DNA from: Utricularia gibba
Lineage: Eukaryota; Streptophyta; Magnoliopsida; Lamiales; Lentibulariaceae
Reading direction: 5' to 3'
DNA length: 64,000 bases
NCBI GenBank assembly: GCA_002189035.1
Contig: NEEC01000004.1
Span: 4,402,001 to 4,466,000 of the forward strand
Shown here piece by piece: positions 41,354 to 54,154 of the stretch (the first letter of the stretch is position 1; each line of letters begins with the position of its first letter). The position numbers were made by a program, and so were the translations under genes. The notes under the pieces were generated by a model. The model saw nothing but the letters and a program-made list of their open reading frames with translations, did not search any database and was not told the DNA's origin.

Positions 41354-42655
41354 TTACTCCATCTTGTAGTCGGCACCCTGCTGCATCTTGGCGCAGTACT
41401 CAAACAAGCTGCCATCGAAGCACCGTCTAATGGCTTCTTTGGATAGGAAGCCTTCCTGGTCTCTTGCTAAAATGTAGAGAACAGTCCATTCCGACTTGCT
41501 TGCAAACCTTCATTGATGATAAAAATAGTAAGAATGGTGTGTTTTATTTGTGCATTAGGAGCAAGTGCATTTACCAGCCGAAGGGGTCGAATGCCACTCT
41601 ATTGCCCTCTGTCATCCTCCACATTTCTCCGAATGTAAGCTTATCTGGAAATGTTTGGGCATACTTGCTGAACATGTTCTCGAAGTTCACTGGGAGAAAT
41701 CTACCAACAATCCCAAATTGTGATTATCCAGAGCAACAACACTTTGCAAATCCTGCGTGAGATTGAAAGAAGTATACCTTCCTTCAGTGTCGTAAGTACC
41801 CGAATCGCTTCCATGCTTGGACTTGTGTATGTTGTGCAGGTATATAGGGAAGAAGGGAGAAGGAATCCAGCTCTTTCCCATGAAAAACAGCAGCCAACAC
41901 ATGAAACAGAGGGGTGAAGTTGCCACGACATCGTCAAAAGGTTCAAAAAAGTTCACCCTCAAGTTTTCGATACGCTAGTGACTTACTGGAAGGGTGGGAT
42001 AGCTCAACCCAATGTTGATACCGATGGCAAGTATCAAGGAAGCAATCATGTTGAACCCAATTTGGCGCAGGCCTAGACAAAAGCGCAGAGAAAAAACAGT
42101 AGCAGCAGAGTCCTTGACAAATCTACGAAGGATTCATGGCTATAAGAAACAAATATGTGGAAGGGGCATACCAGAGTAAGTCTCCCATGGATAAATGATG
42201 CCATTATCATCTTGATCAAAGAAAGCACAATGCTGCTGCAATACACTCAAATTCTCATGGCTATGCCCTGGTGTCCCACTGGGGTGTTCCATGTCAGGTG
42301 CAACCAATCCTCTAGCCACATCTAGTCATTTTTTTTTATCAGATCAACAATTCAAATTACAAACTTTCAAGTCAAATCCACAAAATCCCAAAAGACAAAC
42401 ACAATCTAATGATGATGGTACTCGATCGCTAAATCAAACAGTGTGTGAATACCATAAACCCAGACGTATATACATGTTGGGCCATTCAGCAATCGATCAA
42501 AAAGAAACCTAGCGCGCAAATGTGTACTCACAAGGTTTGGGAATTGATGTTTCCAAATCAGACCTAACAGGGCGCTCCTGAGTCACCGGAGCCAGCATCG
42601 CCACCGAAGTCAGGGCCTCATTCCTCTCCCCACCAGCAATAACATCACTCGCCAT
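41354..42655 (-). CDS. Caleosin / peroxygenase (oil-body EF-hand protein)
   Basis: Caleosins are heme peroxygenases with one calcium-binding EF-hand, anchored in lipid bodies or ER. Six exons join in frame from the ATG at 42653-42655 to the stop at 41354-41356. The EF-hand loop is [12 protein letters not shown], preceded by [10 protein letters not shown] hydrophobic segment ([20 protein letters not shown]) leads to the proline knot ([13 protein letters not shown]). The conserved [20 protein letters not shown] follows, with the His residues of the heme site. The C-terminus has [20 protein letters not shown] and ends [17 protein letters not shown]-type RY motifs occur upstream (42759, 42792). 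The N-terminal region is of the longer, seed-type caleosin kind, but I cannot assign a paralogue. Confidence 0.92.
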
Positions 42656-43867
42656 CTCTCAAATTTCCGGTAGAATTCACAGAGATTCCTCTACTCTTTG
42701 CAGAATGGGATTCGCGTATTAGAATGCAACGAAGCGGCGAGACGAAATCACGCGTGTCGAGCATGCAGACCAGACGCTGCACAGCTGAAGGATGCATGAC
42801 ACCGAGAGTACCTTGCCCGGCACATGCGTCACCCTACTGAGCTTCGACAATCCTATTGGATACTGTCACCAGATGGGCCCACGCAGATGCCCGAATCAGG
42901 CCCAACTCGATCAAGCGGATGAATAAAAATACTTCCACCAGGATCTCCCATACAGAAGAACAAATGGAATCCCAGCCATTCTCCAGTGTTCATTGCAAAG
43001 GTATGAGCCTTTGCTGCTTGTGTTTCGAGTCGGCCCCTTACGGATTGATTTACAGAACTCGGTGATCACTTACGATCCAAACCAAACATAGCCTCATCTT
43101 TTTTATGCCCGCAGCGGAATTTCGTCGAACAGTAACCCATCAAGATTCTTAACTGTTACCTGAGAGTTCAGAGCGATGGCTTTTCCCCTGAGCTAAGTCA
43201 ACCTCTTCTTCCTGATTACATTGCGAGTCGTAACTACGAACGGAGCGAATACAACTTTTCCTCTTCTCCCACCGGAAGAGGGCGCGGTCCTATACGACGC
43301 CACTGCAGAGCAGAGTCGAGAGTGAGAGAGGGGAGAAGACAGGGGAGCCGCGTGTTTTTATGATGAATAATGGGCCTCTTACTGGGCCACAACCTCCAAT
43401 ATTTGGGCCTGTAAACCATAGTGGCTGTACCTTAAAGGCCCGAATTATGGGCCACACGGCCCAATATGAGGAAACTCTGGAATCTGCTTTGCTCATCCTT
43501 CAGCCAAGGCCGTCCATGCATAAAGGATGACTTAGCTATGAAAGGTGGGATTTGTCTTGGCAAGAAGTGAGTTCCGATGACTATGGACTTCCCGCTTTGC
43601 AAGAACTGAATTTCGAAAACCACAGACTCAGTCCTCGAGGTTTCTTTGAGATGTTTTTGAGAAACCAAGGGCGTGTTTGCATGTTTCTTATAGTATGAGT
43701 TCTGGGCAGCGATGCGAATGGCATGCACTTGGATAGTTTGCCAGAGACGAACAGCAACCATTATCGATATAGCGAATGAGTTCAGCTCAGCGAAGAAAAT
43801 GTACATGGATTCATACACAGCTCAGGGGTGCATTTCATTTTGTGGAATGAAGACTATTGGTTCCATG
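42656..43867. other. Spacer between caleosin and NPGR2 gene, with TGGGCC cluster
   Basis: 42656 to about 42830 is caleosin promoter and leader, with RY-like GCATGC and GATGCATG. 42960-43360 might be transcribed leftward from the TGGGCC cluster at 43371-43463, but I find no convincing frame. 43480-43867 includes the NPGR2 3'UTR. Confidence 0.4.
43371..43463. promoter_or_regulatory. Cluster of five TGGGCC/GGCCCA motifs
   Basis: TGGGCC at 43371, 43383, 43404 and 43448, and GGCCCA at 43458. No recognised gene starts on either side within 700 bp. Confidence 0.45.
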
Positions 43868-46451
43868 TCACCTGAATGGTTCAACCGGCTCGGTTTCTTC
43901 TAAAAGGGCAGCAGCCTCAAAGCATTCGGCAGCCTGGGCCAAGGCACAATTATTCTCTCTTTTGTAGAGAAGCCCAAGATTGTACCAAGCTCTGTGGTTC
44001 GTTCTCTCGAGCTTCAATGCATCTGTAAGGAAGCTTTTTGCAACAGGCAGTGACTGGCTATTCATCTGTAAGAGGATCACGGCTATTGATATCAGACTTG
44101 GGACGTGATTTGGTTCGATATCTAGCGCCTTCTTGAATGACTTCAAAGCTTCAGTTTGCAGTCCTTTAGCCTCATAAAGTAAACCTGCTCATGAAAAAAT
44201 GATGAGCATTCGTATAGACATAGAAGCATGAGGTGTTCATGTCAAAAGTCTCTGCAAGTTAAGTTACCTTCAGAATGTAATCTTGAAGCTGAATGCTGAT
44301 TGATTGCCTCTGACTTGGAAAGGCACACCTCAGCATCTTTCCATTGAGACAAGCTGGAGTATACATTTGCTAGATCATGCCATGTTTCCATTTCGAGGCT
44401 CATGACATGCGTCTTCTCCTGTCAAGAACATGGTTGCAGAATAAGCCATGGAAGAAGAAAAAAGAGGAGGGTGAAGCAGCAGAGAAGCTTATTTCAGGTC
44501 ATACTCTTGAGTGCTTCTCTGGGGCTCTGTTGCTCTTTCTGTGGACTTGAAGAAGAGCTAGGAGTCTGGTGTACGTTTCAGTTGCTTCCCTCAAACGGCC
44601 CTGTGCGATCTGTAGCTTAGCCTTCATACGAAGCAACTCTCCTTGATCCCACTTCCCAGCTTCATCCAAAGCAGCATCTACTATGTTTTCAGAATCATTG
44701 TATCTTCTCTGAGCTGACAGAATACGTGCGAAAAGTATCCAACTTTTCACATTAGCTCCAGCTTCAAGTTTCAGCACCTGTTTAGCGTAATACAGGGCAG
44801 ACTCCAGCTTCCTTTGTTCAGCATTTTCAATACTAAGAGAAAACAGAATGCATGAGTTATTTCCTTGCACCATTCTGGAGGCAGTTTCAAACTCTTCTAG
44901 TGCCTGAGACTGCATCAGTGATCTCTGGATCTCAGTTGAAACACCTCTAGACTGCGTTGAATACGCCAGGCCTAACAAATGATGAGTAATGCTGCACGAA
45001 TATCGACACTTTTCCGGTCGAGCAAGAAGCTTTTGTACATACCTGATACCTTCTTGAACCAAATCATATTCTTCCACACAGATCTTTGAAGCTAGTAGCA
45101 ACTCAAAGTCAAGATTCACTGCTTCTCTGTTATTCAGCATGTTCCTTAACAAGTTTAGAGCTACCATATTCTCATCTTCCGCAAGGTAGCAAAGAGCAAG
45201 AGAAGTGTGCTTTTCTTCCTCTTCGACAGTTCCTTGATTCAGCTCTTCGATTTGGAGAGCCAGGGAGCCACATTCACAGGCTATTGACAGTGCAAAAGAC
45301 AGGTGATCCAGGATTGAGGGGTCCCATTCAATCTTCTTGAGCGTAATCTTTTTGAGGATGAGAAGAAGCAGAAGAATAGCTTCTTCAATATTGTTCCTTG
45401 GTATAAAAGAATCCTCCATTTGCGACCGGAGATTTGGAGGGCTTGCATCATGAGCACTGTAAAGAAGAAATGTAGCAAAACTCTTCTCTATTTTTGTTCT
45501 GGTTCTCACATCAAGATTCCAGTGGTAAAGCAGAGCTCTTCTGTATGCCAAGACCGCATCTTGAAACAAATTTGCACGTTGGTAAAGCTCAGGAAGCAAC
45601 TCAACAGCCTTATTTACAGTCTCCAACAACTTAACATAAGAAGATAATGCTTCAGGCAAGCCATCTGGAGCCGCTGATTCAAAAGTGTCCAGAATTACTT
45701 TACATGAATACGCTGCTTCTGCAAGTCACAACAAAGAATGTAACATGATCAACATCCTGCAGTTGAAAGCCAAAGTAGTACAGGTGAATCCAATGATTCT
45801 TTACCTGTGTACCTCCCAAGGGCTTGCAGTGACTTTGCTTTTAGAAAATTAGCTTCAATGAGCAAAGTCACTGCGTGCATAGACATCAGGGGTGAATTAT
45901 CACTTCGTGAATGATGTTTCGTATGCTCAATTCTTCGGACTACAGCAACTTTTATTCTAGGGAAGACTGCAGCAACATCAATGCCTTCAAAAACATGAAG
46001 AGCAGCCTCAACATTTCCCTTTTGATATTCGAGGCGCCCCAGCAAAGCTCGAGCCTCCTGTGAATTGCAAATGCATCAAATAAGTAAAACACAGGGTAGT
46101 CATCCAATGGATCCCATCACTGTATGAGAATTATTACAATCTAAGAATCAAATGTTCATTCAGGGTAATGGAGAAAAGCAGTACCTCATAGTTTAAGAAG
46201 CCACTCTCTCTGAGTGATGATTCTGCTTCTTCTATATTGCTGGTGTCGACTTTCACATCGATATCTGCAGTTCGGGAAGAGTATCCACTGGCAGAGTAGT
46301 CACGAGTGGCAAGGGATTCCGACGAGGGAATTGCTTCATCTGCTATCAAATGCTCACCAGAGCAAATGCATTTCATCATCATCTTCTCCACTTTTGAAGC
46401 CAGTCTAGACTTTTGTTTGTCCAACCAATGCTTAAGCTCATTACGTCTCAT
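43868..46451 (-). CDS. NPGR2: NPG-related TPR protein (NPGR2-like, calmodulin-binding family)
   Basis: The NPG family are plant TPR proteins; Arabidopsis NPG1 binds calmodulin and is needed for pollen germination, and NPGR proteins are reported at the plasma membrane in phosphoinositide kinase complexes. The start is MRRNELKHWLDKQKSRLASK, followed by the highly conserved SSESLATRDYSASGYSSR and NIEEAESSLRESGFLNYEEA. TPRs follow: ARALLGRLEYQKGNVEAALH, KAVELLPELYQRA, ILSYRRALLYHWNLD-like, and the C-terminal AWYNLGLLYKRE. All exons I joined stay in frame for about 730 residues. Upstream in-frame residues (MFFTFHLVF...) are less likely to be the start, because the basic start at 46451 matches relatives. 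Confidence 0.88.
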
Positions 46452-47759
46452 AACAACTAATGGAATCCTAAACACCAGATGAAAAGTAAAGAACATGAGA
46501 ACAGGAAACTCATTATCAAGATCGCCCTAAACTTCAAAAAGCAAACTTGCACCTAAAAATGTACTCAAATTCTGAACAATCAAAGAGTGAAATAGAGGAG
46601 CACAGCAACTCAGATTACTAAGGATATTCCCAGAGCAACTAAAAGAGACGAAAATCAACTTCAAATCCAGTCACAATTTCACTTGAACACAACATGTGAA
46701 AGTGCAATGCACTTCGACTGAAATTTACCCGACACCCAAAAATGCAGCACCGACGAAAAACGCCAATAGCGGAGTTCAATATTGCCGTTTTCGACAGAGA
46801 ACGTGAAAACAGCAGAAACCCATCACCTCAAAACAGTGAAAAACGAGAGGAAGATAAAAATCGCCTCAACAAGAAAAACAACATATTCAACCTTTGCCAT
46901 GGTTGAAAAAGGTGCGGCCACAACCCATAAAGCACAATGCACCCCAGAACCCATTTTTCATCTCCAGCGCCGATAAAGATCTCTCATCGCCTCATAACAG
47001 CTTCACGAGTCAACTAACAGTCAAAGAAAATTACGCTCTCCTTTCTACTCCCCAAGCGATTACTTTCCAACAAACCGTGGGTTGAGGGTACAAATAATTT
47101 AGGTGGAAGTTCATCTTTAAGCATTAAATAGGATGCCTGAATCTTCCCCCCTTAAAGAACGAACTGAGGCTACCCCACAGTCCAAAAAAGTACGGGATCC
47201 AATGATCCACACTTCACTCTTGGATTTAAGGGGTTTGCCTCTTAAGTTAAGCGCAACTATTACAGATGAATTCGTAAACAAAAATCCAAACTTTAGAGCG
47301 TAGAGTGGGGAAGAAAGCAAAAGTGAAAGCAGTAGCAGCCTTTTTGCACAGCCCCACGTTGACTTTCCCTCACTCAATTATTTATTATGGATTCTTAAAC
47401 CCCTTCAAACCCTTCCCTTGTTTATCGCTACCTGGATGATGGTGGCATTTTCGTGAACGATGAGTTCTTTTGTGTGCTTTTCGACTCCAACAGTGCAACT
47501 GATCAGTTTGCCGGTTTCCAGTCAAAAGGGACCCCTGGCAGTGCTGGACTGTGGGACAGAATGACCTGAGTTTTCAGTGGTGAAGGTGAACTGGAACCAG
47601 CTTTGCATCTCCTAAAAGAATGACCCGGTGTTGATCAAGTACGCTGGCACCCATAAAGTTAGCCATACAAGGTGAACAAACTGTACACCACTCACTACAT
47701 TTGAACAACACTTGCTGCACGCATTAACATCAACCAGAAAAAAGTGTTCTTTTTTGGTA
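46452..47759. other. NPGR2 leader/promoter and spacer
   Basis: 46452 to about 46990 is probably leader with a long leader intron. 47000-47640 is promoter and spacer. From about 47640 it is the GTE 3'UTR. Open frames here lack ATG starts or conserved motifs. Confidence 0.45.
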
Positions 47760-49885
47760 TCATCCAGGAAGCCTTTTGCACTTCTTCTGTGAATTCCTGG
47801 CGATGGCATCATACACATCGCGCTTCCGCCTGTTATTTTGGTTATTCTCGGCATTGGTGGTAGTGGTAGTAATGTTTCCATTCGTAGTAGTACCTGGCTG
47901 CGTTGCCTTCAGCTGCGCTTGCAATGTTTCCTTCACAAAGAACTTCAGTTTCCACAAGGTGGATTCACTCTGCACAGATTACAAATCGAGTTTTGTTACT
48001 GTTCCTATTCCATATCCTGCAGCAATGACTCAAGAGAGAAAATTTGAAGGAAATGGCAAACGAAGAGACACCTGAGCATCGATGTTGACTTCAACGGTGT
48101 CCCCAGATGCCTCGAAGTTGGGGTTGCTCTGGGCTATAATCTCCAGAGCCTTGTTGATAGCATCTGATTGCAACTTGGTGATAGAACTTCCCAGCTGCTT
48201 CTTCTCTTCGGTTGTCATCTTTCTGAATCAAGAAAACAATTGAACCGCAATGGCAGAAACAATATAACAAAGGGAAAAAATTAAATGCTGAGGGACGTCT
48301 TAACAACAAGAATCGTTTTTCTTGATCTTTGAAATGCAACCTACCTGCATTTTAGGAGCACGGTTTCTTTGAGCTTCTCAAGCTGGCCTTCGAAAGCCTC
48401 CAGCTGCAAAACGATTTCCAAGAACGAACCCACAAACTCATTAGTCATTTGTTTTGGATTGGAAAATCATCAGGAGTACTATTCAGACTTCGTCTCTTTC
48501 GAGAAAGCAGTAGCTAACACGCCCATTAACAGCTGCTCACCTCAACATACAAGTCTCTAGCATTTCTAGAGTGTTGAACTTCTTGAGCAAGCTGTAGATC
48601 TTTTTCCATTTCAGCATCCTCATCTTTTAGTCTCCTTTCCTTCATGCATTTTCAGACAAATAAAATAGAGAGGGACAGATAAAATAACATACAACACTTG
48701 AGTAAATGATGGGGGAGGCGCAACTACCTCTTCATCCACCTTGGGCAAAAGCTGTAACCATCGTGTCTCGAATCTGTCAAGCAACGATTTAGCCATGACA
48801 TGGACGTCATGTTTCTCATCATTGTACTTCATGGCGTTCTTGAATATCAGCCTCACATCTGCACATATCTCACGAACACTTTTATAACCACTTCCATCCT
48901 TGGCCTCCATCTTGCTTTTTATGGTACTGAAGTCCATCGGCTTCTCAATCACCTATCAGATATTTTCAAGCAAGAGTGAGCTTATCTTGCTGCATTTAAG
49001 TGAAAACGGGTAGTATAACAAACCTAACAGCCATGTAAAAGGAAGATACTTTTACCTCATAATAGTCGTGCAAACCAAGGCCTACCACATCCACAGGTTG
49101 CAAAAATGGTGTAGCCCACTTGTGTTCCATTATCTGAGAGGAGAGGATATTATAAAAGAACACTCAAACAACACATAAAAAAGGAATGGACAAATCATAT
49201 CGTTGATGCGATCAAAAAAGCAATAACTAAGTAATGGATGCAGAGCCAGAGGTTGCTAATGCAAAAACAAGCAAAGCAATGGTGGAGGACGCTACCCTTT
49301 CCAGTATCACTCCAAACTGGCGCATAAGGTCTTGCATCCTCTTTGCTGCGGCCGCTTTCCTATTAAAAGCACCGTGCTGCCTCTTCCTCAAGTTATTTAG
49401 AATCTTATCCCTGTCTAGGCCCTTCAGAGCAGAAATGCCCTTGGGAGTACTTCCACTCTTGGTACTTGAATGTGAGTAAAACTGTTCCACCTCATTAATT
49501 TTGTGTTCAAGCTGCAAGATATTAAAAAAAAGGCTCCTAAAATCCAAGTCCAAACAGCTAAAGGACGTTCGACTGCAACTAAAAAAGATGATAAAGACGA
49601 CATCAAACTTATGGTAATCAATAGAGGAGTTTCATGAAAAGGTTAATAGCAGGAAAACATGAATATCGCGGTTCTTTTCACTGCCCGATTTATATGGCTA
49701 AAAGCACAAAACAAACAGAAATTATACATTTAAAAAAAACTGCACCTTTAATGACAAGTTTATTCTACCTGATCAATTTTTCCGCATATCTCATCCACAC
49801 GCTGATTCAAGCTCTCCATGTGAGAATTGGCATCTTGCAAGCTGCAAGCTGGGGCTCCAAGAAGAAGCACATTCTTTTCCTCCAT
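47760..49885 (-). CDS. GTE: GTE-type bromodomain transcription factor (GTE1/GTE6-like)
   Basis: Plant BET-like nuclear proteins bind acetylated histones. Exons join in frame from MEEKNVLLLGAPACSLQDAN (ATG at 49883-49885) to the stop at 47760-47762, about 385 residues. After a coiled region comes the bromodomain: IMEHKWATPFLQPVDVVGLG, DYYEVIEKPMDFSTIKSKME and FKNAMKYNDEKHDVHVMAK with the acetyl-lysine-binding Asn. The NET domain reads MTTEEKKQLGSSITKLQSDA, NKALEIIAQSNP and VEVNIDAQ. The C-terminus has a Thr/Asn-rich stretch and a basic RRKRDVYDAIARNSQKKCKR, a likely nuclear signal. The short length fits the GTE1/GTE6 branch, which lacks the long N-terminus of other GTEs. Confidence 0.9.
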
Positions 49886-50110
49886 GAACTAGCTCACTGG
49901 TTCGGTTCATAAAACGAAACGTTAGTTAAAAAAAAAAAATACACCAAAAACATTAGTGAAAAAACAACGCCGAATGTGCTCCCAGAGGAAGCGCATTCTT
50001 TTCTTCCATGAGCAGAAACAAAAATAATTTTTTTCACACCACCGATCACAAAACAAACGACTTTCGAAGAAGAATGCCATAAAACGAACGCGTTAGTCAC
50101 GAAAGTAACG
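49859..50110. repeat. Imperfect tandem duplication around the GTE first coding exon
   Basis: GCACATTCTTTTCCTCCATGA (about 49867-49887) recurs as GCGCATTCTTTTCTTCCATGA (about 49992-50012). The following CATAAAACGAAACGTTAGT (49908 on) recurs as CATAAAACGAACGCGTTAGT (50080 on). On the coding strand the upstream copy encodes MEEKNALPLGAHS before a stop, mimicking the real MEEKNVLLLGAPA start. Confidence 0.7.
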
Positions 50111-50787
50111 CCAAACACAAGAAATATCTGAAAGAACCGAAAAAAGTACTTTTTTTCACAAAGTCGATTCCAAAACAAGCTACTTTGTTGTAAAAACCAA
50201 ACCTTACACCAGCCTACACAAATCCCAGAATTCGAAACCCTACCCACAAATGTGCACATGTTTCCTGAACAACCCAGGAAGAATAAACCGAAATTCTGGA
50301 AAATCAGCCACACCAGAAATGCATAAAAATACACTTACCTCCAAGTAGGAATGTTTCATAAACTGTTGAAGAAGAAATCAAGCGAAATCTGATTCAGCCA
50401 CTCCCGTGCCTTCCTATCCGAATTGACAACGTTCTTGCACTTCAATTCCTCGGCGGTTTTTAGAATTTGTTGGTCTTCGGAGTAAACATGAAACAGACAA
50501 CCCATTCGCAAATTTCAATGCAATTGGAGTTGCTCATTAATTGGCTTTTATAATCTTTTTTATTATGAAAAATAATATGACGTAAATTTAAATGTATATA
50601 TAAAAATTCTAAGAAGCAGGAAAAATGAAAAATATACCTCCAATTTTCATAACAAATAGAATTCAACATAAATTCTAAACCCTAAAATACTGAATTTGGG
50701 GCCGGATTCAATTGATTTCCAAATTTGGCAAGATCGCCATTTTTGTACAACAAATGAGTTGCAGGAAGACAGGAACTACTACTACCA
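50111..50787. other. GTE leader/promoter and RG-lyase 3'UTR
   Basis: A likely leader-exon donor GGAG|GTAAGT lies near 50341 on the minus strand, so the GTE leader probably starts near 50400-50450. 50500-50787 is AT-rich and includes the 3'UTR of the lyase gene. No other gene is seen. Confidence 0.45.
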
Positions 50788-53700
50788 CTACCAGGGTCCT
50801 TCAAGGCGGATGTAATCGTACATAACTTCCTCAAACAGCCGCACGCTGTTGGATTGAGTCAAAAGAATGGTGTTTTCTCCATCAAGGAACAGATTCCCTG
50901 CAATGTCGATGCTGTAAATATAGTGCAACCCGTGAATCCCATGTCTTGCTACTGAGTTGTCTAGCCCGATTGTTCCAGTCGACAGCAGAGGAGCAGAACT
51001 GGGATTGTTGACGCGGACCTGAGAATGATCATCAACCATAAGAATTCTAGGCACCCTTCAAATGATTTTCATGTCAGTTCGCTGGTGAGTTACCCGCAAG
51101 CGTGCTGCTTGTGCTGATGCAAGGGCCAATTGTAGCGTATATGTTGCTCCAGCGTTTCGAGAAGGAAGATGGAATACGATTCGCCATGTGGCTGGTGTGG
51201 ATGTCCCATTTGGCAGGATCCTGATTCACAGCTGTGTCGTCACCAGTGTGTTTCAAAGAGGCTGTCAGGGTTATGGTTAGTACCTGTTAACTTGAGCAAA
51301 AAACCAGTCGTTTCTGTGGTCGCTGGTGCCGATTCTGAAGACCAAATCACCGTTTGGATACAGAGCAGAGTAACGTTCCCAGAGTCCGTACTCTCTATAC
51401 CTGTATATAAGGGTGAACAGGTTAGCAGCTTCAAGTAGTCAGGTGAGGTATGAGGATGGCCATGATTCAAGTCTACCTATCGCGACCATTGTTGTACTCG
51501 TTAGCTCTGTACTGTGGTCCAGGAGCTGGGATGAAGAATTCTCTGGCGGAGCGATCTGGGACTCCGATTTCCCAGATTGTTTTCCCTTTTCTTGGGGGTT
51601 TAAAAGTGATGGATCCTACTGTAACACTGGATCCTGATGAGATCTCCACATTTGGATCATATCTGTAATCTCCCAGGATGCCTGGGACTGATGCGAAGAG
51701 ACTGTAGGTCCCTGGTATCACATTCTTTATCACAAAACTCCCATCTGATCCTGTTTTGGTCCAAAACTGATATCCCTGCAAACAACGCACTTCAGAATCA
51801 TGTCCACTGGTCTCGAAACTGGAACGAATTCGACTGGTTAAGCCAACTGAAAGAAGGATATCAGACCTTGTTTTCGTATTGCCAAGAGCCAGCTATTCCG
51901 ACTGGTGCTAAGCCAACGTATGCTGAGGCAGCGGCCACTGGCTGGTTGTGGACGGCCCTGCAGATGGAACGGAAAATTGATGTAATAAATCACCGGAGTT
52001 TCGCATGGAAACAGGAAATTTCAGATCAACCAATCGTAGACGAGCAATTTCCCGGCGACGGCTCCTCTTTGATTCGGTTTCACGTAGTCATTAGAAAGAG
52101 GGAATGTGTACGGCCAGCGAGCCGCTTCACTTTGCATCTGAGACAAAATTGAGCATACAGATACTGATTTCAGTTACGAAATCTGGAATGATTCTAAACC
52201 GATGTAGGGTTCTTTTTCGCAGAAAATTGGGTTTCGAAAACATATACCGTTTTCTTTGCGTCGTTCCAGAGATTCGAGCGAGATCGGGATGAATCGGTGT
52301 TGAGATATACAAAAACTGGCCCAAAGACCTTTTTCCAATATTCGCCGGCCGCGAATTTCACCGTCAGATCATCCCCGGCGTAATGCCTGCTGATGAACAT
52401 CTTCGCGGTTCGAATCCAAACATCAGAAACAAGGAAGTCCTGCAGATCAAACAAAACGAACAAATTCCCAATTCAAAAAGCTTACAGAAAGCGTCGTAGG
52501 GCCAGTATGAGATGTGAGGTCCTGCTTGAACAGGCCGCCGGTCCTGAACTCATCGGACGGCGTGATCATCCAAAACCCCACCGCCGCATCCCCGGTCGCC
52601 CAGCCGTGAACTCTGTTTGCTCTGCTCTCTAGCGAGTAAAAGTACTTATCATCCACCTGATTCATCACGTGTGCTCGGTTATGTTACCGTTAAAACGGTT
52701 CGAAAATTTCCAAAAGAACCGGCTCAAGATCATCACGAACCGGTTCGATCTCTGTACCTGTCCTTGGAAGGTGGGATCGGAGGGGTTCGTCAGCAGAACC
52801 GCCTCCGGATAAGCAAGAGCTTTTCCGGTCAACCGGTCCGCCGCCGTAGGCATTACTCTCTGTATGCCATCCGCCACAGACATCCACGAAAACCTACACA
52901 AACCAACACACGAATCATGATTCTGAACAATCGCGTTCTCCTTCCTTCACTCGTAAAACTGTTTTTCATTCCACTACATATTCTGTTGAAGCTTGAAGAC
53001 CATTCTCAATTCCGCAATCGCGAACGCCGGCGCGGCCGCCGGTTTCTCGATCACCGCATACGAATAGAAACCAGAGCTCCCCCTCAGGACAACGAATCTG
53101 CGACAGTCCCACACGGTAAGTAACTGCATGCCGTCGCCACAAGCTATTTTCCGGCACCATACCGTTTATCGAAATTCAGAGGGAGTCCTTTGCTACCGGA
53201 ATTCCAGGTGGAGGAGAAGGAGACCTCCACCTGGTCGTTGCTCTTTCCGATCACCTTGTACCTCGTTCCGACCATGCTGTAAAAAGAAAGTCAACTGGGG
53301 TTGGATCGAGGGTGACTTTCCAGAAACATGGTTTCACTTCTTTTTACCCGATATAGCAAAGTCAACGAGGGTATACTAGTAAATTACGTGTGATGCCATG
53401 CAGCCTCGGGTTGTTACAAACGTCCGTGTTTTCATTTATTTCTAGTTACCAATATTTTATTCCCGAATATTCATGTCCTTTTTCTATTATATTTTATTAC
53501 AAAAATTAAAAAAAAAACAAGAAAATAAAATTACAAACTGTCGTGATATGTCTGAAATGGACATTTCAACAGTACTTACCCGTCAATGATATCTCCACTT
53601 GGTGTAGTCCAAACGGCATCCCAGTGCCTGGGTGGTGATAATTAGCAATAAAATTAAAATTATTAAAAAAATAAATATAAATATAAATAAAAGTGCAACA

Positions 53701-54154
53701 TAATTGTTATGACCTATTACCCTCTTTCGCCAAACTTAACGCCATTTATTTGAAGCAGATTGGGACCTCCGTTGTACGTCAAACTGGTGATCGCTCCTCC
53801 GGGCACCGTCAGATTCAAAGAAAGGATTTTGTTCTCTATCACCACCTGGGAGAACAGAAAAAAAGCACCCCATGTTTCAAAATGCTTCCGAAAAGCCAGG
53901 GATTGATGGGCTCTTGGGATTACGTAGGATGGCTTTTCGATGATTTGCACGGCCGGAGCACCTCCGGCTGCCGCCGCCTCCCGGAGCAGAGGTTGGGATG
54001 GATCGCTGCTGAATGCAGTAAAAGTCAGTCATCCGTCGGAGTATAGTAAATGGTGTAGGAAGTAGCGTTGCATCAACCTGGCAAAAACCAGTAACACTAA
54101 CAGCCATGCCGTCCGATGAAGCATCGAGCGTCGCCCCGTCTCCGGCGTCTCCAT
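50788..54154 (-). CDS. Rhamnogalacturonate endolyase (polysaccharide lyase family 4), secreted
   Basis: Plant PL4 enzymes cleave the rhamnogalacturonan-I backbone of pectin by beta-elimination in the cell wall. I place the start at METPETGRRSMLH (54152-54154), followed by TAWLLVLLVFA, a signal-peptide core. Exon joins then give VQIIEKPSYVVIENKILSLN, TSLTYNGGPNLLQ, HWDAVWTTPSGDIIDG and VSFSSTWNSGSKGLPLNFDK. Further on come FVVLRGSSGFYSYAVIEKP, RVMPTAADRLTGKALAYPEA, GFWMITPSDEFRTGGLFKQD and SRHYAGDDLTVKFAAGE. The fibronectin-III-like part has GYQFWTKTGSDGSFVIKNV. The C-terminal carbohydrate-binding domain has YGLWERYSALYPNGDLVFRI and ends EEVMYDYIRLEGPW. All joins I made are in frame. The signal peptide exon is the least certain part. 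Confidence 0.87.

Noticed and set aside
47117..47377. 86-residue frame with a Leu-rich stretch (LLLLSLLLSSPLYAL)
   Set aside because: It has no ATG start (TTG) and no conserved motif, and lies in the promoter region of NPGR2.
51100..51290. Apparent frame break in RG-lyase before the C-terminal domain
   Set aside because: An acceptor at CAG|GATCC gives the in-frame junction NR|ILPNGTSTP, so this is an intron, not an error.
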